64,000 nucleotides of DNA, from the NCBI GenBank assembly GCA_030374805.1, contig JARGSG010000111.1, positions 1-64,000 of the forward strand. Direction: 5' to 3'. The notes below the pieces were generated by a model, which had not been told where the DNA came from, searched no databases, and worked only from the letters and a program-made list of their open reading frames with translations. This DNA comes from Gracilaria gracilis. Its lineage: Eukaryota > Rhodophyta > Florideophyceae > Gracilariales > Gracilariaceae. This document shows positions 24,629-35,056 of the stretch, piece by piece (the stretch's first letter is position 1; the number at the start of each line of letters is the position of its first letter). The translations under genes and the position numbers were made by a program.

Positions 24629-25908
24629 CTACCTTCCCATTGCAGCCAACGCAGAATTCAAATCCCGTTCATATCCTGTCCCATGCACAAATGATACATT
24701 TGCCAGATGTGCTTCTTCCAACTCGTGTAGGTACATGTCATTTTCAACAATGTAGGCAGCATCGTCCTCAGAATCATCTTCACTCTCAGAAACTTCATTC
24801 CCATTGTGAGAGGAGTAGACGATGTCGGCAGTGTTGAAACTCTCTTCATCCTTCCTAATTTCATCTACAATACTACCCAGATCTTCAACTGTCAAATAAG
24901 CGGATGGCTGTTGCCTCTTTAAGCTTTCAATCGCTTCCTTGACTTCTTGTTGGGAGTACCTTGTTCTATCCAAATGATTCTCACCACAGACGTAGCATCC
25001 TTTCTGCCCTGCGAGCCATTTCGATGACAATCTTTGGGCTCTAAAATCCCTCTTCTTTCTTCCGTATCGTCTCAAACTCTTTCTCGCATCCCCGCTATAG
25101 CGATTACCAAGACTATAAAAAGCTCCATTTTTGAAAGATGTTGGACGATCGCGTACAACTGCGAACGCTTCAGCGGATCTTTGCGCACTTGAAAGGAAGG
25201 TTGCAATCCTACTGCGGGCTTCTTGAGATGTTCCAGGAACGCGTTCTCTGAGTGACTGGGCAATTTGAGAATTATCAGCAGATTTCACGAGCTGATCGCG
25301 TAGGAAGTTTTCAGTTCGATACGCGGGATCAAGCTGATTCTGTAATTGAGACAGATTATGACTGAATGAGCGAAATATGTCGAGCTCACTCTTTTCAGAA
25401 GTCTCCTGCATTGCCTGTGATAGTTCCATGGATTGCCATAGGATTAATGCTCTATTCCTTTGTTCAGCGTTGATATAATTATTCACAAGTTTCTGCAAGA
25501 TATCTTGATAAGAATCCCCAACACGATAAACTTTCATGTAAAATGAAATTGCATCATCAGAAAGTATTGCTGGTAGCGCTTCAGCCTTTTCTTCATCGGT
25601 AAGGCGGCAAATTCGGGCCATTGAGTCGTAGAAGTCCATTGCACCCTGAAAGTCTTCATCAAATCCTCCACCATACGAACGACCTTGACATGCTTTCAAC
25701 ATGCTATTGAATCCTTTCGGATAACCAGAAAGTATTCTATCAGCGGGCTTATTGAACTAGTCTCCATGCTTTGTCATGTGCAAAAAGTTTGCGCAAACGT
25801 TCAGGAGAACAGTTTGTAAGTTGGTCCTACTAGAATTTGGTGGTCGCATACCAATCGCCGTTCTTTGATTTCCATCACTCCCACGAACACTTGGAACATT
25901 AGGGTTAT
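24629..25908 (-). pseudogene. Copia gag, main part
   Basis: An uninterrupted run of about 357 codons (25702-24629) of acidic/basic helical Gag sequence, with FQGAMDFYDSMARICRLTDEEK and further helices typical of a capsid. A Cys pair and His (CYVCGENH, about 24970-25000) stands where a zinc knuckle is expected, but the fourth ligand is not in the usual place. The same frame extends upstream through a TAG at 25757-25759 (KHGD*FNKPAD) to the gypsy insertion point. The remainder of the N terminus lies beyond the gypsy element at 33870-34490. Confidence 0.8.
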
Positions 25909-25913
25909 GCTGT
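25909..25913. repeat. Gypsy target-site duplication, left (GCTGT)
   Basis: GCTGT directly precedes the gypsy 5' LTR and recurs at 33865-33869. Confidence 0.92.
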
Positions 25914-26156
25914 TGTAGCCTCTTCGGGCATCTTGGCAGGCCACGCAATGGGCGTAGCACTGCTGTAGTGACCCAAAACGGTCATGCCCAATTCAGTAGT
26001 GAGTTCCGGCGTGGGTGTCTGGTAGAGACACCCACGCGCTAGCTGGAGGAGGGTACTACAGAGAGGTAGACTACTTAAGCCATTCTCCTTCCCGATCTCG
26101 TAAAACAGAGGGCATCGAACCTCTTTCTCCAAGTCTACACACTTGGTTTGGTTACA
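25914..26156 (+). repeat. Gypsy 5' LTR
   Basis: Starts TGTAGCCTCTTCGG, ends GGTTACA, 243 bp. It contains an inverted pair GGGTGTCTGGTAGAGACACCC near 26015-26035 that could fold as a hairpin in the transcript. Confidence 0.95.
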
Positions 26157-26226
26157 GTGATCACTTTCCGTTACTTGGTCTGCTAGACTAGAGGAATAAC
26201 ACGCTTAAACACTGTTCGAGCACAGG

Positions 26227-27702
26227 ATGTCTGACGAGGCATCTGGTAGTATTGGCACGGCTGGTGCAGCCGGCCATGAAACGGCTCTCTCCGAGCCACG
26301 TTTTGTCGCAACATCGGTCAATCACCCGCGTCTAGTGCGCTACGACGCAGCTTCCATCAGGACCTTTCTCATGGCGTACGATCAATACGTCAAAGAAGTC
26401 ACCCACAGAGCCCTGCAGCTTGCAGTGGTTGACGCGACAACGGTCGAACCCGTTCGGCCGGTAAACCTAACGTTCTGTGTGGACCCTGAATGGCTGGAGT
26501 CGACTGTCGACCTCGGGTTCATAGAAGATATCAGCGACGTGGAGAGCTTGACGGACGCCCAACTTCGGGAGTATTTGGAATCCAAATCATCTCCAGATAA
26601 GAACTCCTTGCGCCTAACAGCTCTCAATAATCTTGTGGAGAACGAACTACGAATGGATATGACTGACAGCTCTGCTACATCGCGTATGACGCTTCTACTG
26701 ACCTCTTACAACGCCCTACTTCGACGCAACGGGCTTTAATGGATCCTTTCTTCCCGGCCGAAAACGGCGATATCTCACGTTTTAAACGCCGTGAAGCCGA
26801 AAGCATTGCGTCTGAGACTCGAGCAAGACTTGGAATTCGCACATTCGGAGAAACGTAAGGACTCCAAGGCCTTCATAGGGCACGTTCTCAAGGTATCAGA
26901 ATCTTTTGAGGATATCGACATGGGCTACGCTAGTCAAGGAGGTCCGTCCAAATTAAAAAAGAAGGACACACCAAATGCTTCTTCCAAATCAGACAAGCAG
27001 TCAGAAGCCTCTACACCTCAAGAGAAGTCCGGAAGGTCTCGTGGTAGACGCCCCAAGCCATTTTGTCTTTTGCCAGCCTGCAAGCGGGAAGGAGCCAGAC
27101 ACTGGGTCGAAGAATGCCCGGAGGCCACCGAGGAAGAGATGCAAAAGATGAGGGCAGAAATTGCAGCGATGAAAGCAAGGAAAGGTCCAGCGGCATCCAC
27201 CCGATCACAGAAACGTACAAGCGATGCACAGGGACGCCGAGGCCAAGGCCAAGTTTCACGCATCACCAATGACGAAATCGGGAGCAATACAGACTCTGAA
27301 TCCTGCACTGTCTCACTCGTCGATGGCAAGTCAAACCAAACGTGCATAGCTCAGCTGGATTGTGGTAGCGACCACAGCATCGTCGCACCGTCTCTGGCAG
27401 AGAATGCGGCACTGAAAGGCATAGGCAAGATATCTTCAATCAACGCCATCTCCCTACAGGTAGCGCTAAAGAAAGGTGAGAAGCCACAGTCGTTCTCTTT
27501 TTCTCGCTCATGGGAAGCACCACGAACAATTCTAATGCTCCCGTCGGGGGAACTAGCGCTGCGCAACGTGTCGTACCTAATTGCCGACGACGACCTTGCA
27601 TGCGAGAAGCTGCTCATTGGAAACCCTGTTCTCAAACATCTCCGGGTGAACCCCAGCACAATATTGGATGCTCGAAAGAAGGAACTCGACGACATTGATT
27701 AA
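26227..27702 (+). pseudogene. Gypsy Gag-protease, one stop
   Basis: ATG at 26227 begins MSDEASGSIGTAGAAGHE. The Gag part runs to a TAA at 26737-26739; the same frame then continues (WILSSRPKTAIS..., LEFAHSEKRKDSKAF) to 27702. A zinc-knuckle-like cluster lies at about 27062-27115 (CLLPACKREGARHWVEEC). A retroviral-type aspartic protease follows with LDCGSDHSIV (about 27355), the D-[ST/C]-G active site in a Cys-substituted form, and LLIGNPVLKHL (about 27610) as the family's conserved ILG-like segment. The end overlaps the pol frame by 35 bases in a different phase. Loss of the single TAA would restore 491 codons. Confidence 0.88.
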
Positions 27703-30700
27703 GTGGGAGTGGAGAATGTCGAGAGCACTGTGGGGGGGATACGTACAGCGGTTAATGATTGCACGTCTCAACCATGACAAACCAGCAACCTCGAGTTTGG
27801 ACGTCAACCGTCCTCGAGTGGACATTAGGTCTGCTAGAGCGGAAGAAGATCCTTTCCCCGACCCATCTTTGCTGGACCCAGTGGACTCCACGCAGCACGA
27901 TGAAATAGTGGACGCTACGAAGTCAATGGTGGAGCAAGCACGCAGCAATGGCATGCCCGAAGAGCAAGTGCAAGTTCTGAACCGTTTGGTAGAATCACAC
28001 CTCAACATCTTCCCAACAGCACTCTCTTCAGGCCCACCTGCAAGCATCGAGCCATTGAAGATCAAGCTCAGAGCAGACGCACACCCCGTCCGTGTTCGTT
28101 TACGGAACTACTCACGAGAACAGCGAGAGTTTCTTGACAAGTTCGTGTCAGATTTAGTACGCGATAAAATGGTGTACCCAAATCCCACTTCTCCATGGGC
28201 CTCCGCTCCGCTCATCGTGCCGAAACCAGGACCCGCAAAATTTCGCTTCACATTAGACTTGCGGCCTGTCAATCACTTCACAGTGAAACATCAGTTCCCG
28301 ATGCCGAACCTCGAACAAGAACTTTCCAGGCTGGCGGTATCGCGCTTCTTTGCAACATTCGACTTATCGCATGGATACTAGCAGCTTCCTCTGCACCCAG
28401 GTTCCCAGGCTTGCCAGTCATGCATTAAACCCGATGGAATTTTTTCCCCGACCCGTGTCTTGCACGGTACAACCAATGCAACGACGCACATGCAGTCTGC
28501 TTTGAAGGCAGTCCTACCTCCTCCAATCCTCCAACAGCTGTTGTACTGGCTGGACGACATGCTGCTGCACCATCACAAGATCCAAGGCTTGCTGGAGTGT
28601 ATCGAGAAACTGTTCCGGTTCTGTGTGACACACAATATTCGTCTTCACCCAAGGAAGAGCATACTCTTTGCAAAAAGCATACGATGGTGTGGCCGCCTCA
28701 TTTCAGCAGATGGGATCAGGTTTGACCCAAGGCAACTCGATGGACTCCTCCGAATGCAACCGCCATCAAACGGGGCGCACCTCCAACAATTTCTATGCGC
28801 CATGCAGTGGATGAAGACAGGCATTCCGGACTACGCAAATCTGACGGCGACCTTGCATGATTTCCTAGAGAGGGTGTACACAGCTGCAGGCAAACGAACC
28901 GCCAGGGCCGTTGCCAAAGTCGAACTAGCCTCGATTGGATGGGGGCAGACAGAAGCTGCAGCATTCGAAAGTTGTAAGAACGCGTTGGTCCACTTGGTCA
29001 CTCTTGCTCACAGGGACGAGTCACAATGCCTTTGCTTCTACACTGATGCATCTGACGACATGTGGTCAGGAATCGTGACCCAGGTTTCCTATGAAGACCT
29101 CAAGAAGCCGCACAAGGAACAAAGACATACTCTTTTGGCCTTCCTGTCCGGGCGCTTCAACCAAACACAACTGCGTTGGTATACCCTCGAGAAGGAAGCG
29201 TTCGCCATCATGATCACCTTAGAGCGAATGCACTGGATTGCAGCCAATCCCGATGGTTTTGACTTGTATACAGACCACAACAACTTGGTGTTCCTATTCG
29301 ACCCGCTTTCAATTGTGCCAGATCTTTCACAGACTGCCATTAGGAAAGTACTTCGGTGGGCAGTTCGCATCAGCATCTACCGGTATATCTGCTTCCACAT
29401 TCATGGCCTCGAAAATGTCTGGGCAGACCTGCTCGGACGTTGGTCAGCGCCTCCTACAATACGACGTCTCATCCGTGTCCCGCCTTTGCCGTCAACCTCA
29501 TCGGAGGATTTCGAGTGGCCATCCGCTCAGGAGATTGCTGTTGTTCAAGGTAGTACCTCTGGGTCACGACCATCCGAACTCCACCTGGAAGAAGGTCTAT
29601 GGAAGAATGAACAACAAGCTGTGTGGATACCAGAATCTGCCCATGAACTGCAACTACGCATTTGCATCATTGCCCACACAGGCCCGAGTGGACATCGCGC
29701 CAAGGAGAGCACCATGGAGGCCTTACAGAAGAATTTCTTTTGGACGAGCATGAAGTCTGATGTCCAAACGTTCGTGAAAGCATGCATCCATTGCCTCTCC
29801 ACCGCAGGGGGAAACAAAGTACCGCACCCTTTCGGACCCGCTGTACACGGAACGTCACCCAACAGCCTACTGCAGTTTGACTACATAGAGATCGGCCCTA
29901 GCTTTTCCGGTCAAAAGTATGTGCTAATGCTACGTGACGACCACTCAGACTACAAATGGTTTTTTCCTTTTGCGAAACGTCCGCAGAGCACGCCGCGAAC
30001 GCTATCATCGACTGGTGCGCCACCTTCAATGTACCCGACGGACTACTCTCCGATGGAGCAACTCATTTTAAAAATGAAACTGTCCGCTCTGTCACGAAAG
30101 GCTTGAAGGTACCACACAAGTTCACGCATCCATATACTCCTTGGAGCAATGGCGCAGTAGAAAGATTGGGAAGGGAATTGCTCCGTAGCCTCCGTGCTCT
30201 CACGTCCGAGCTGCAAATGGATTTCCAGGAATGGACAGATGTCTTGCCAATTATTCAAAGCGCTCTGAATAATGCTCCATCCCCGCATCGGAAGAATGTA
30301 CCACCTATCACAGCCTTTACTGGAATGGAACCCACCCCTCCAATCGCTACGTTCCTGCGCTCCCCCACAGTGGTACCGGTGTCCATTGAAGAAGCTCAGA
30401 TGGAACTTGCGGTGAACATACAGAAGCTTCAATTTCTGCTCGCCGAACTCCATCCTTTGGTACAGAACACCCTCATGAGTAACCGGGAACGCTCACGGCA
30501 GACGGCTTCAAAGGGCAAACTCGCGAACTTTACTGAGGGAGATTTCGTGCTTGTGGCTAGGGAACACTTCCACGCCGGTGAAAAGCTCGCGCTTCGATGG
30601 AGAGGACCGCGACGCATAATCAGACCGCTCTCGGACTACGTCTACTTGGTTGAGGATCTTCGAAACGGAAGGACTACAGAGGAACACGCGTCAAGACTCA

Positions 30701-30918
30701 AGTTCTATCATGATGCCTCTCTTAATACAGATGCAATTATGTCTCACGTCATTTCTTCTGAGACCGGCATGGTGATTTCACGCCTCTTGAAGTTAGAAGA
30801 AACCGAAGACGGTCTGATGGTTCACATCCGCTGGAAAGGGCTGCCGAACTCCGAAAACACTTTCGAACCCATTGCCAGGGTGTACAAAGACGTACCAAAA
30901 CTCTTTTACGGCTTTTAG
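27668..30918 (+). pseudogene. Gypsy Pol: RT-RNase H-integrase-chromodomain
   Basis: RT begins with PVRVRLRNYSREQREF, VPKPGPAKFRFTLDLRPVN and FATFDLSHGY. A TAG at 28379-28381 then replaces the Trp of the near-universal GYWQ motif, and the same frame resumes (QLPLHPGSQA). The catalytic block is YWLDDMLLHHH (about 28540). RNase H follows (FYTDASDDMW and YTDHNNLVFL). The integrase zinc finger is HTGPSGHRAKE...CIHCLSTAGG and the core starts LLQFDYIEIGP. A shift near 29958-29985 moves the frame to ETSAEHAANAIIDW, then LLSDGATHFKNE and NGAVERLGRELL (catalytic Asp and Glu). The C terminus (about 30765-30918) is a chromodomain: VISRLLKLEETEDGLMVHIR, WKG, ENTFEP. Chromodomains steer such integrases to marked chromatin. 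Confidence 0.93.
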
Positions 30919-30975
30919 AGCGCAAAGCTACGCCAAAGGAACTTGCAGAAAAGGCAAGACGTGTTTTGGGTATTT

Positions 30976-30987
30976 GAAGGAGAGAAG
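30976..30987 (+). promoter_or_regulatory. Gypsy polypurine tract
   Basis: GAAGGAGAGAAG, twelve purines ending exactly where the 3' LTR begins (TG at 30988). This is the expected plus-strand primer site. Confidence 0.9.
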
Positions 30988-31152
30988 TGTAGCCTCTTCG
31001 GGCATCTTGGCAGGCCACGCAATGGGCGTACCACTGCTGTAGTGACCCAAGACGGTCATGCCCAATTCAGTAGTGAGTTCCGGCGTGGGTGTCTGGTAGA
31101 GACACCCACGCGCTAGCTGGAGGATGGTACTAGAGAGAGGTAGACTACTTAA
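30988..31152 (+). repeat. Gypsy 3' LTR, first part (interrupted by hAT)
   Basis: Matches the first two thirds of the 5' LTR (25914-26156) down to CTACTTAA, where the hAT element is inserted. The second part continues at 33780-33864. Confidence 0.95.
31145..31152. repeat. hAT target-site duplication, left (CTACTTAA)
   Basis: An 8-bp duplication that directly abuts CAGGCCCGTA and is repeated at 33780-33787. The undisturbed 5' LTR has a single copy at the corresponding place, proving the duplication. Confidence 0.95.
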
Positions 31153-31162
31153 CAGGCCCGTA
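31153..31162. repeat. hAT terminal inverted repeat, left
   Basis: CAGGCCCGTA; its reverse complement TACGGGCCTG ends the element at 33770-33779. Similarity continues imperfectly beyond 10 bp (ATGACT/TAACTA-rich subterminal sequence). Confidence 0.93.
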
Positions 31163-31235
31163 TAGATGACTAACTAATTCCTCTTCACCGTTAGTCAAAA
31201 GTCACCGCCTTTTTGTCCAAGTTAGTCAGAAAAAG

Positions 31236-33545
31236 TCATTGCTCTTCATTCTGCTCCTCCCAAACCTTGGCAGCGATTTTGAGCGCAACGCGTTTGAATG
31301 ACTCCCCCTTCGGATGTAGTAAGCCATTCTGAGTAGAACTCTTACAACGCAGTTCTCCACAAACGTATTCACGGATCAGCTCGCACATTTCCATTGTACC
31401 AGATAGGAGATATTCAGACTGTGTGCCTTCGAGACGACCCAAGTTGCTGAACAACCGTTCAGCAGCAGCAGAAGAGGCCTACGACCCAAGAAACGCTCGC
31501 ACAACTGTGTTGAATGGCACGGGACTGACAAGTCCGGGTGACTCATTTGCTTTCTTCCAGTATAACAGAGTTTCGTTTGGCTCTCTTCCGCCTTCGTTCT
31601 TCAAGCATTGTCGCATTTCATTGTGAATTAACGAAAACAAAGTCTCCAGTGAAGCATTTGAAAGTCCTAGCGAGCTGTCAATGGTTAGCACTTCTCGTAC
31701 AAGTGCTCTATGCAATAAATGAAAGTAAACTTCTCGTCCATCCTCGCCATCGAGAAAATCCAGCTCACATTCATTAACATCCACTAATGCCGCTAAATGA
31801 AACAGGAGAACTCGACGGGACTTCGAAATCTCATTCCGCTGTTGACCGGTAACCGTTTCCAATGTACCCTGTTCGGGAGCCCACAAAACAGGATGGGATG
31901 GAACGGGCTTCCATAACGCTCCAAGTCGAGCTTCGATAGATACACACAACTTATCGCACAACTGTCTAGCTGCTGGCTTGATCAGACGAATTTGGCGCGC
32001 TTAGTCTCTCGCGATGTCAAATTCGGCGCTGCTTGCAACAGGGGGGGAGCAAGTGGAATCAAGATCTGCGATCAAATCTAATTGCGCGGTGTCATCATCT
32101 GCATCATGAAAATGTCTCGAGCTTGGCAGGAGAGAGCCTGACATTATCTTCAAGGTTTCGTACAGTTCATGAATTACACGAGGCGCTCGTGACATTGTTA
32201 CATTCCGGTCCGCCTCCATTTGTCGAGCCACTCGACGAACCTTTTTGAGTACTAGTATGACTTCGGCTAAGACATTTTTGCTCTCCAAGGAGAGATGCGG
32301 TAATTCAGTAGATGAAATCGATAGCTGCTCGGCTACTTCGTGTATGTTAGCCATTCTCCCAAGGTACGTGGACATTGCGGCCAACTTGGAATGCCATCGT
32401 GTTGGTATGTCGTGTTTTAAACGCTGGATTCTGTCCGCAGTTATTCCATCACTGAACTGTTTCTCACGCAGAGCCATGCTAGCTTTCGGGTGATAGTTAA
32501 AGTATGATGTTACTTTGTTCACATGCTCCATATATCGCTGCCAGACAGTACCTTCCACAAAAAGGTCATTCACTACCAGTGCCAATGTGTGCACTGTGCA
32601 ACGCACACTTCCCATATTGTCAGTAAACAGATCTACGGCTTTGGCGGTTGCTGCTTCGTTGTCGGTGGTGACTGTAGAGATGCATATTTCGTCGGACCCC
32701 AGCACCAGATTGGTAGAAACAATTTCGTGTAGAACATTACATAACTCGTGGGCGTTCTTCGGCAAATTTCTTAAGTTCAGGGTTGTCACTGGTAGAGAGC
32801 AAAGTTTCCACATTTCATCAACGTAGTGCCATGTAACCCCCATTATTGAAGCACCCAAGGCAGCACTCCACCCATCGAATGTTAGTGATCCCGTCTTTGC
32901 CTTCTCAACCCTTCGGCGTAAAATAGAACATATGGCCTTCTGTGTCGAGAACAACGTCTGCTCCAGACACTGTTTGCTCGAAAATTGAAGTCTACCGCCC
33001 ATGACATCAACAAGTCCTTGCAAAACAGGGCTGCCAAGAGTAGAAAGAGACACTTCACTGGCGCACGCAAAAAGAACGACTGCAACACTTTGGACGGTTT
33101 TTGGAGGTATGGGGGTCAGTTGTCTACGACGGGTGTTGCTATGACCAAAAGCAGAAAAGGAAGATGCGTTTGACACTGTGGTTTTCTGTCTTATAGATCT
33201 TTGAATTATTGTTTTCAATCTTGACTCTGGTTCGTTCTTTGAAATGGCGTGTAAGAGCTTAGTGTGTAGAAGTTGATGATGTGTTTTGTAATGGAGCAAG
33301 ATGTTGCTTTTCGAGTAAGATTTGTTCATTCTTCGTATAGTTTTACAGACCTGGCATTGAAATGCTGGTCTTTGTGTATCGTTGATGATCCTGGCGGCGA
33401 GCGTGCTTTATACGGAATACTTTTTGCTTGATCCATTACCTTTTCCAGGTCCGCGGCGTCTCAGTAATTGAGCAGACTGCTTTTGAATGACAACAGCGGC
33501 AGAGAGCGACATTGGAGCTGAGGTTGGCTGAGAGGGATCGGTCAT
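31236..33545 (-). pseudogene. hAT transposase, one frame with three nonsense codons
   Basis: From ATG at 33545 (MTDPSQPTSAPMSL) a single frame of 770 codons reaches the stop at 31236, broken only by TAA 33408-33410, TAA 32001-32003 and TAG 31479-31481. It starts with a BED-like zinc finger (CQVC...LHYKTHH, about 33280-33365). The catalytic first Asp lies in SLTFDGWSAALGAS (about 32870), with a second in VTTDNEAATAKAV (about 32650). DIPTRWHSKLAAM (about 32395) is the hAT WNS-type block. The C-terminal dimerisation motif SSAAAERLFSNLGRLEG (about 31430-31475) follows directly after the TAG. It would cut and rejoin the element ends. There is no frameshift anywhere, which is notable. Confidence 0.92.
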
Positions 33546-33769
33546 GTTCACAACATGTATTCCGAGCGAAAGGTAAAGGCGTGTTTCTCTTTGTCCTTGA
33601 CAACTTGTTCCCTCATCCCGAGACTCGTATCATCATTTGGGTGCTTCGTATTTTACGTGGTACACGTGCTCTCTTTGGACACGTAAAATGACTAAATGAC
33701 TAAGTTCAGCTTTTTCTTCAAGTTAGTTATGTTTGCTGCATTTTCGGAGGTAGTTAGTCAGTCATAGTT

Positions 33770-33779
33770 ACGGGCCTGC
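33770..33779. repeat. hAT terminal inverted repeat, right
   Basis: TACGGGCCTG, exact inverse of the left end, followed by the duplication CTACTTAA. Confidence 0.93.
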
Positions 33780-33787
33780 TACTTAAG
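33780..33787. repeat. hAT target-site duplication, right (CTACTTAA)
   Basis: Second copy of the 8-bp duplication; the gypsy 3' LTR resumes from here. Confidence 0.95.
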
Positions 33788-33864
33788 CCATTCTCCTTCC
33801 CGATCTCGTAAAACAGAGGGCATCGAACCTCTTTCTCCAAGTCTACACACTTGGTTTGGTTACA
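33780..33864 (+). repeat. Gypsy 3' LTR, second part
   Basis: Continues the LTR through GCCATTCTCCTTCCC to the terminal GGTTACA, matching 26072-26156 with no difference I can see. Confidence 0.95.
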
Positions 33865-33869
33865 GCTGT
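33865..33869. repeat. Gypsy target-site duplication, right (GCTGT)
   Basis: GCTGT follows the LTR end and matches 25909-25913. Confidence 0.92.
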
Positions 33870-34510
33870 TCTTCATGTACTGCTTTTCGAGGTTTAATCG
33901 GGTGTTGTGGTGTCAGGCCTGCTGTGCTAGATTTGGCGCGGCTGTGTTGCGAGTGATTTTCATTGACAAATTCCTCACGAGCAACTGCCGTGGGACGGTT
34001 TGATACACTGATAGGATTCCTTTCCTTTTCTACCGGGATATATGTAGCTTGCTCAAGACAGTCAATGAGAGCTCTTACACGAAGATAGGCCTGCTGACAA
34101 CGAACTCAAACTCCTCGCTCTGTGAGAAAGTTTACCCACCGGACTGTAGTAGGTTTCGACATGTGTACTGTTGATTCCGGTCTAAAACTAGAGGTGAATT
34201 CAAACTAAAGTACTTCATCTCTCGCATTTGTGTCTTTCAGAACTTCCATCATCTCCTTGGAATACGTTTCCGATTCATGTTTGTACGCTTCCATTACCTC
34301 AGATGGACTATTTGGAGCCGGCGGGTTGGGATCACCAATTTGATCGTAAAGGGCTTGGTTAAATGTACGAAAGGCTTCAGCATCAAGGCCATACGCTGGG
34401 CCGCTCAGTCCGGCTTCTTCACTGGGGACCCCAAGATTTGCAGTATCATATGGATCGGATATGTTCAGTAAGCTACTGTTACAATTGTGGTCGATTAAAA
34501 CAGTTATAAC
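33870..34510 (-). pseudogene. Copia gag N-terminal region and leader
   Basis: This is the copia part stranded beyond the gypsy insertion. In element orientation it starts right after the 5' LTR at 34510. An open stretch (about 34490-34203) encodes SDPYDTANLGVPSEEAGL and a Glu/Lys-rich helix, ending at a TAG. A second stretch begins with ATG at about 34163 (MSKPTTVRWVNFLTERGV, then TGA) and leads, through helical and Ser/Arg-rich sequence, to the insertion point. There it joins the frame of the main gag part. Primer-binding complementarity to a particular tRNA is not obvious. Confidence 0.65.
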
Positions 34511-35056
34511 TGTCGAAGCTCAGCGAATGAATCACAATACACTGCACAACGTGTGGTGTAGTCGGTCTAGACGGATCTGTAGAGTGCGGTCCCCTGTTGG
34601 ACTGCAATACCAAAGAACAATCCCTCACAGAGTAAGTAAAAACTGCGGTCGACTGTTTGACTGTGTTCTGTTCTTCTTTGTCGATTCTGCGGTTTTAAAA
34701 GACGTTGATGTAGACGCATACGCGATGTGATGCGTTACGTGGTCGTTGACTTTCTGCGTGCAGTTGCGGGACAAGTAGCGTAGTTGCTCGGGCAATAGTT
34801 TTTATTCAATCTTTGGTCTGATAGTTAGCTCTTCCTATCTGGAAGCCGCTGAGCTATCACGCTTACTTAAGCCTACAACTCACTTGACATGTGCAGCGTG
34901 TGATAGCCGCCTACACATAAAAGGGCATATGCATATGCATGTAGATCAGAAGTACAACAAAAATTATCTTAAAGTCATTCCACCTTGTTCTGTACCCATA
35001 CACATAGCGGTATAGTCACACTCTTATTCCACTCGTATCCCTGCAAATACTCTACA
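34511..35056 (-). repeat. Copia 5' LTR
   Basis: 546 bp, starts TGTCGAAGC and ends TCTACA on the plus strand. It matches 21038-21575 except for about fourteen substitutions and an extra stretch (GCGGTATAG in place of one base) near 35007. Confidence 0.95.

Larger units (their letters stand above)
31153..33779 (-). mobile_element. hAT DNA transposon inside the gypsy 3' LTR
   Basis: A 2627-bp element with terminal inverted repeats starting CAGGCCCGTA at both ends, an 8-bp duplication CTACTTAA, and a transposase carrying hAT motifs; 8-bp duplications are the hAT signature. Both ends hold several short TTAGTCA/TGACTAA motifs, probably subterminal transposase-binding sites. The pre-insertion sequence can be read directly from the intact 5' LTR, so element ends are certain to within a base. 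Confidence 0.96.
25914..33864 (+). mobile_element. Ty3/gypsy chromovirus inside the copia element
   Basis: The element is bracketed by a 5-bp duplication GCTGT. It has a 243-bp 5' LTR (25914-26156), gag-protease, RT, RNase H, integrase (RT before integrase defines gypsy) and a C-terminal chromodomain. A 12-base polypurine tract follows, then a 3' LTR split by an hAT transposon. Without the hAT element and its extra duplication it would be about 5.3 kb. The LTR halves differ from the 5' LTR at only about five positions, so it is fairly young. Two in-frame stops and one frameshift, besides the gag/pol frame change, disable the current copy. Confidence 0.95.
21038..35056 (-). mobile_element. Ty1/copia LTR retrotransposon, interrupted by a gypsy element
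   Basis: Two direct repeats of about 540 bp (21038-21575 and 34511-35056) begin TG and end CA. They flank gag, protease, integrase, reverse transcriptase and RNase H in that order on the minus strand; integrase before reverse transcriptase defines Ty1/copia. A 5-bp target duplication GCCTT brackets the whole. The internal region is split at 25913/33865 by a gypsy element with its own 5-bp duplication; removing it leaves a copia element of about 6.1 kb. The LTRs are about 97% identical by eye, and the right LTR carries a short extra stretch near 35007-35015. Coding is ruined by at least five in-frame stops and one frameshift, so it is not autonomous now. Confidence 0.95.

Noticed and set aside
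21038..35056. Interpretation as two unrelated copies of one repeat (solo LTRs)
   Set aside because: The outer 5-bp duplication GCCTT matches on both sides and gag continues across the gypsy insertion, so the repeats are the two LTRs of one element.
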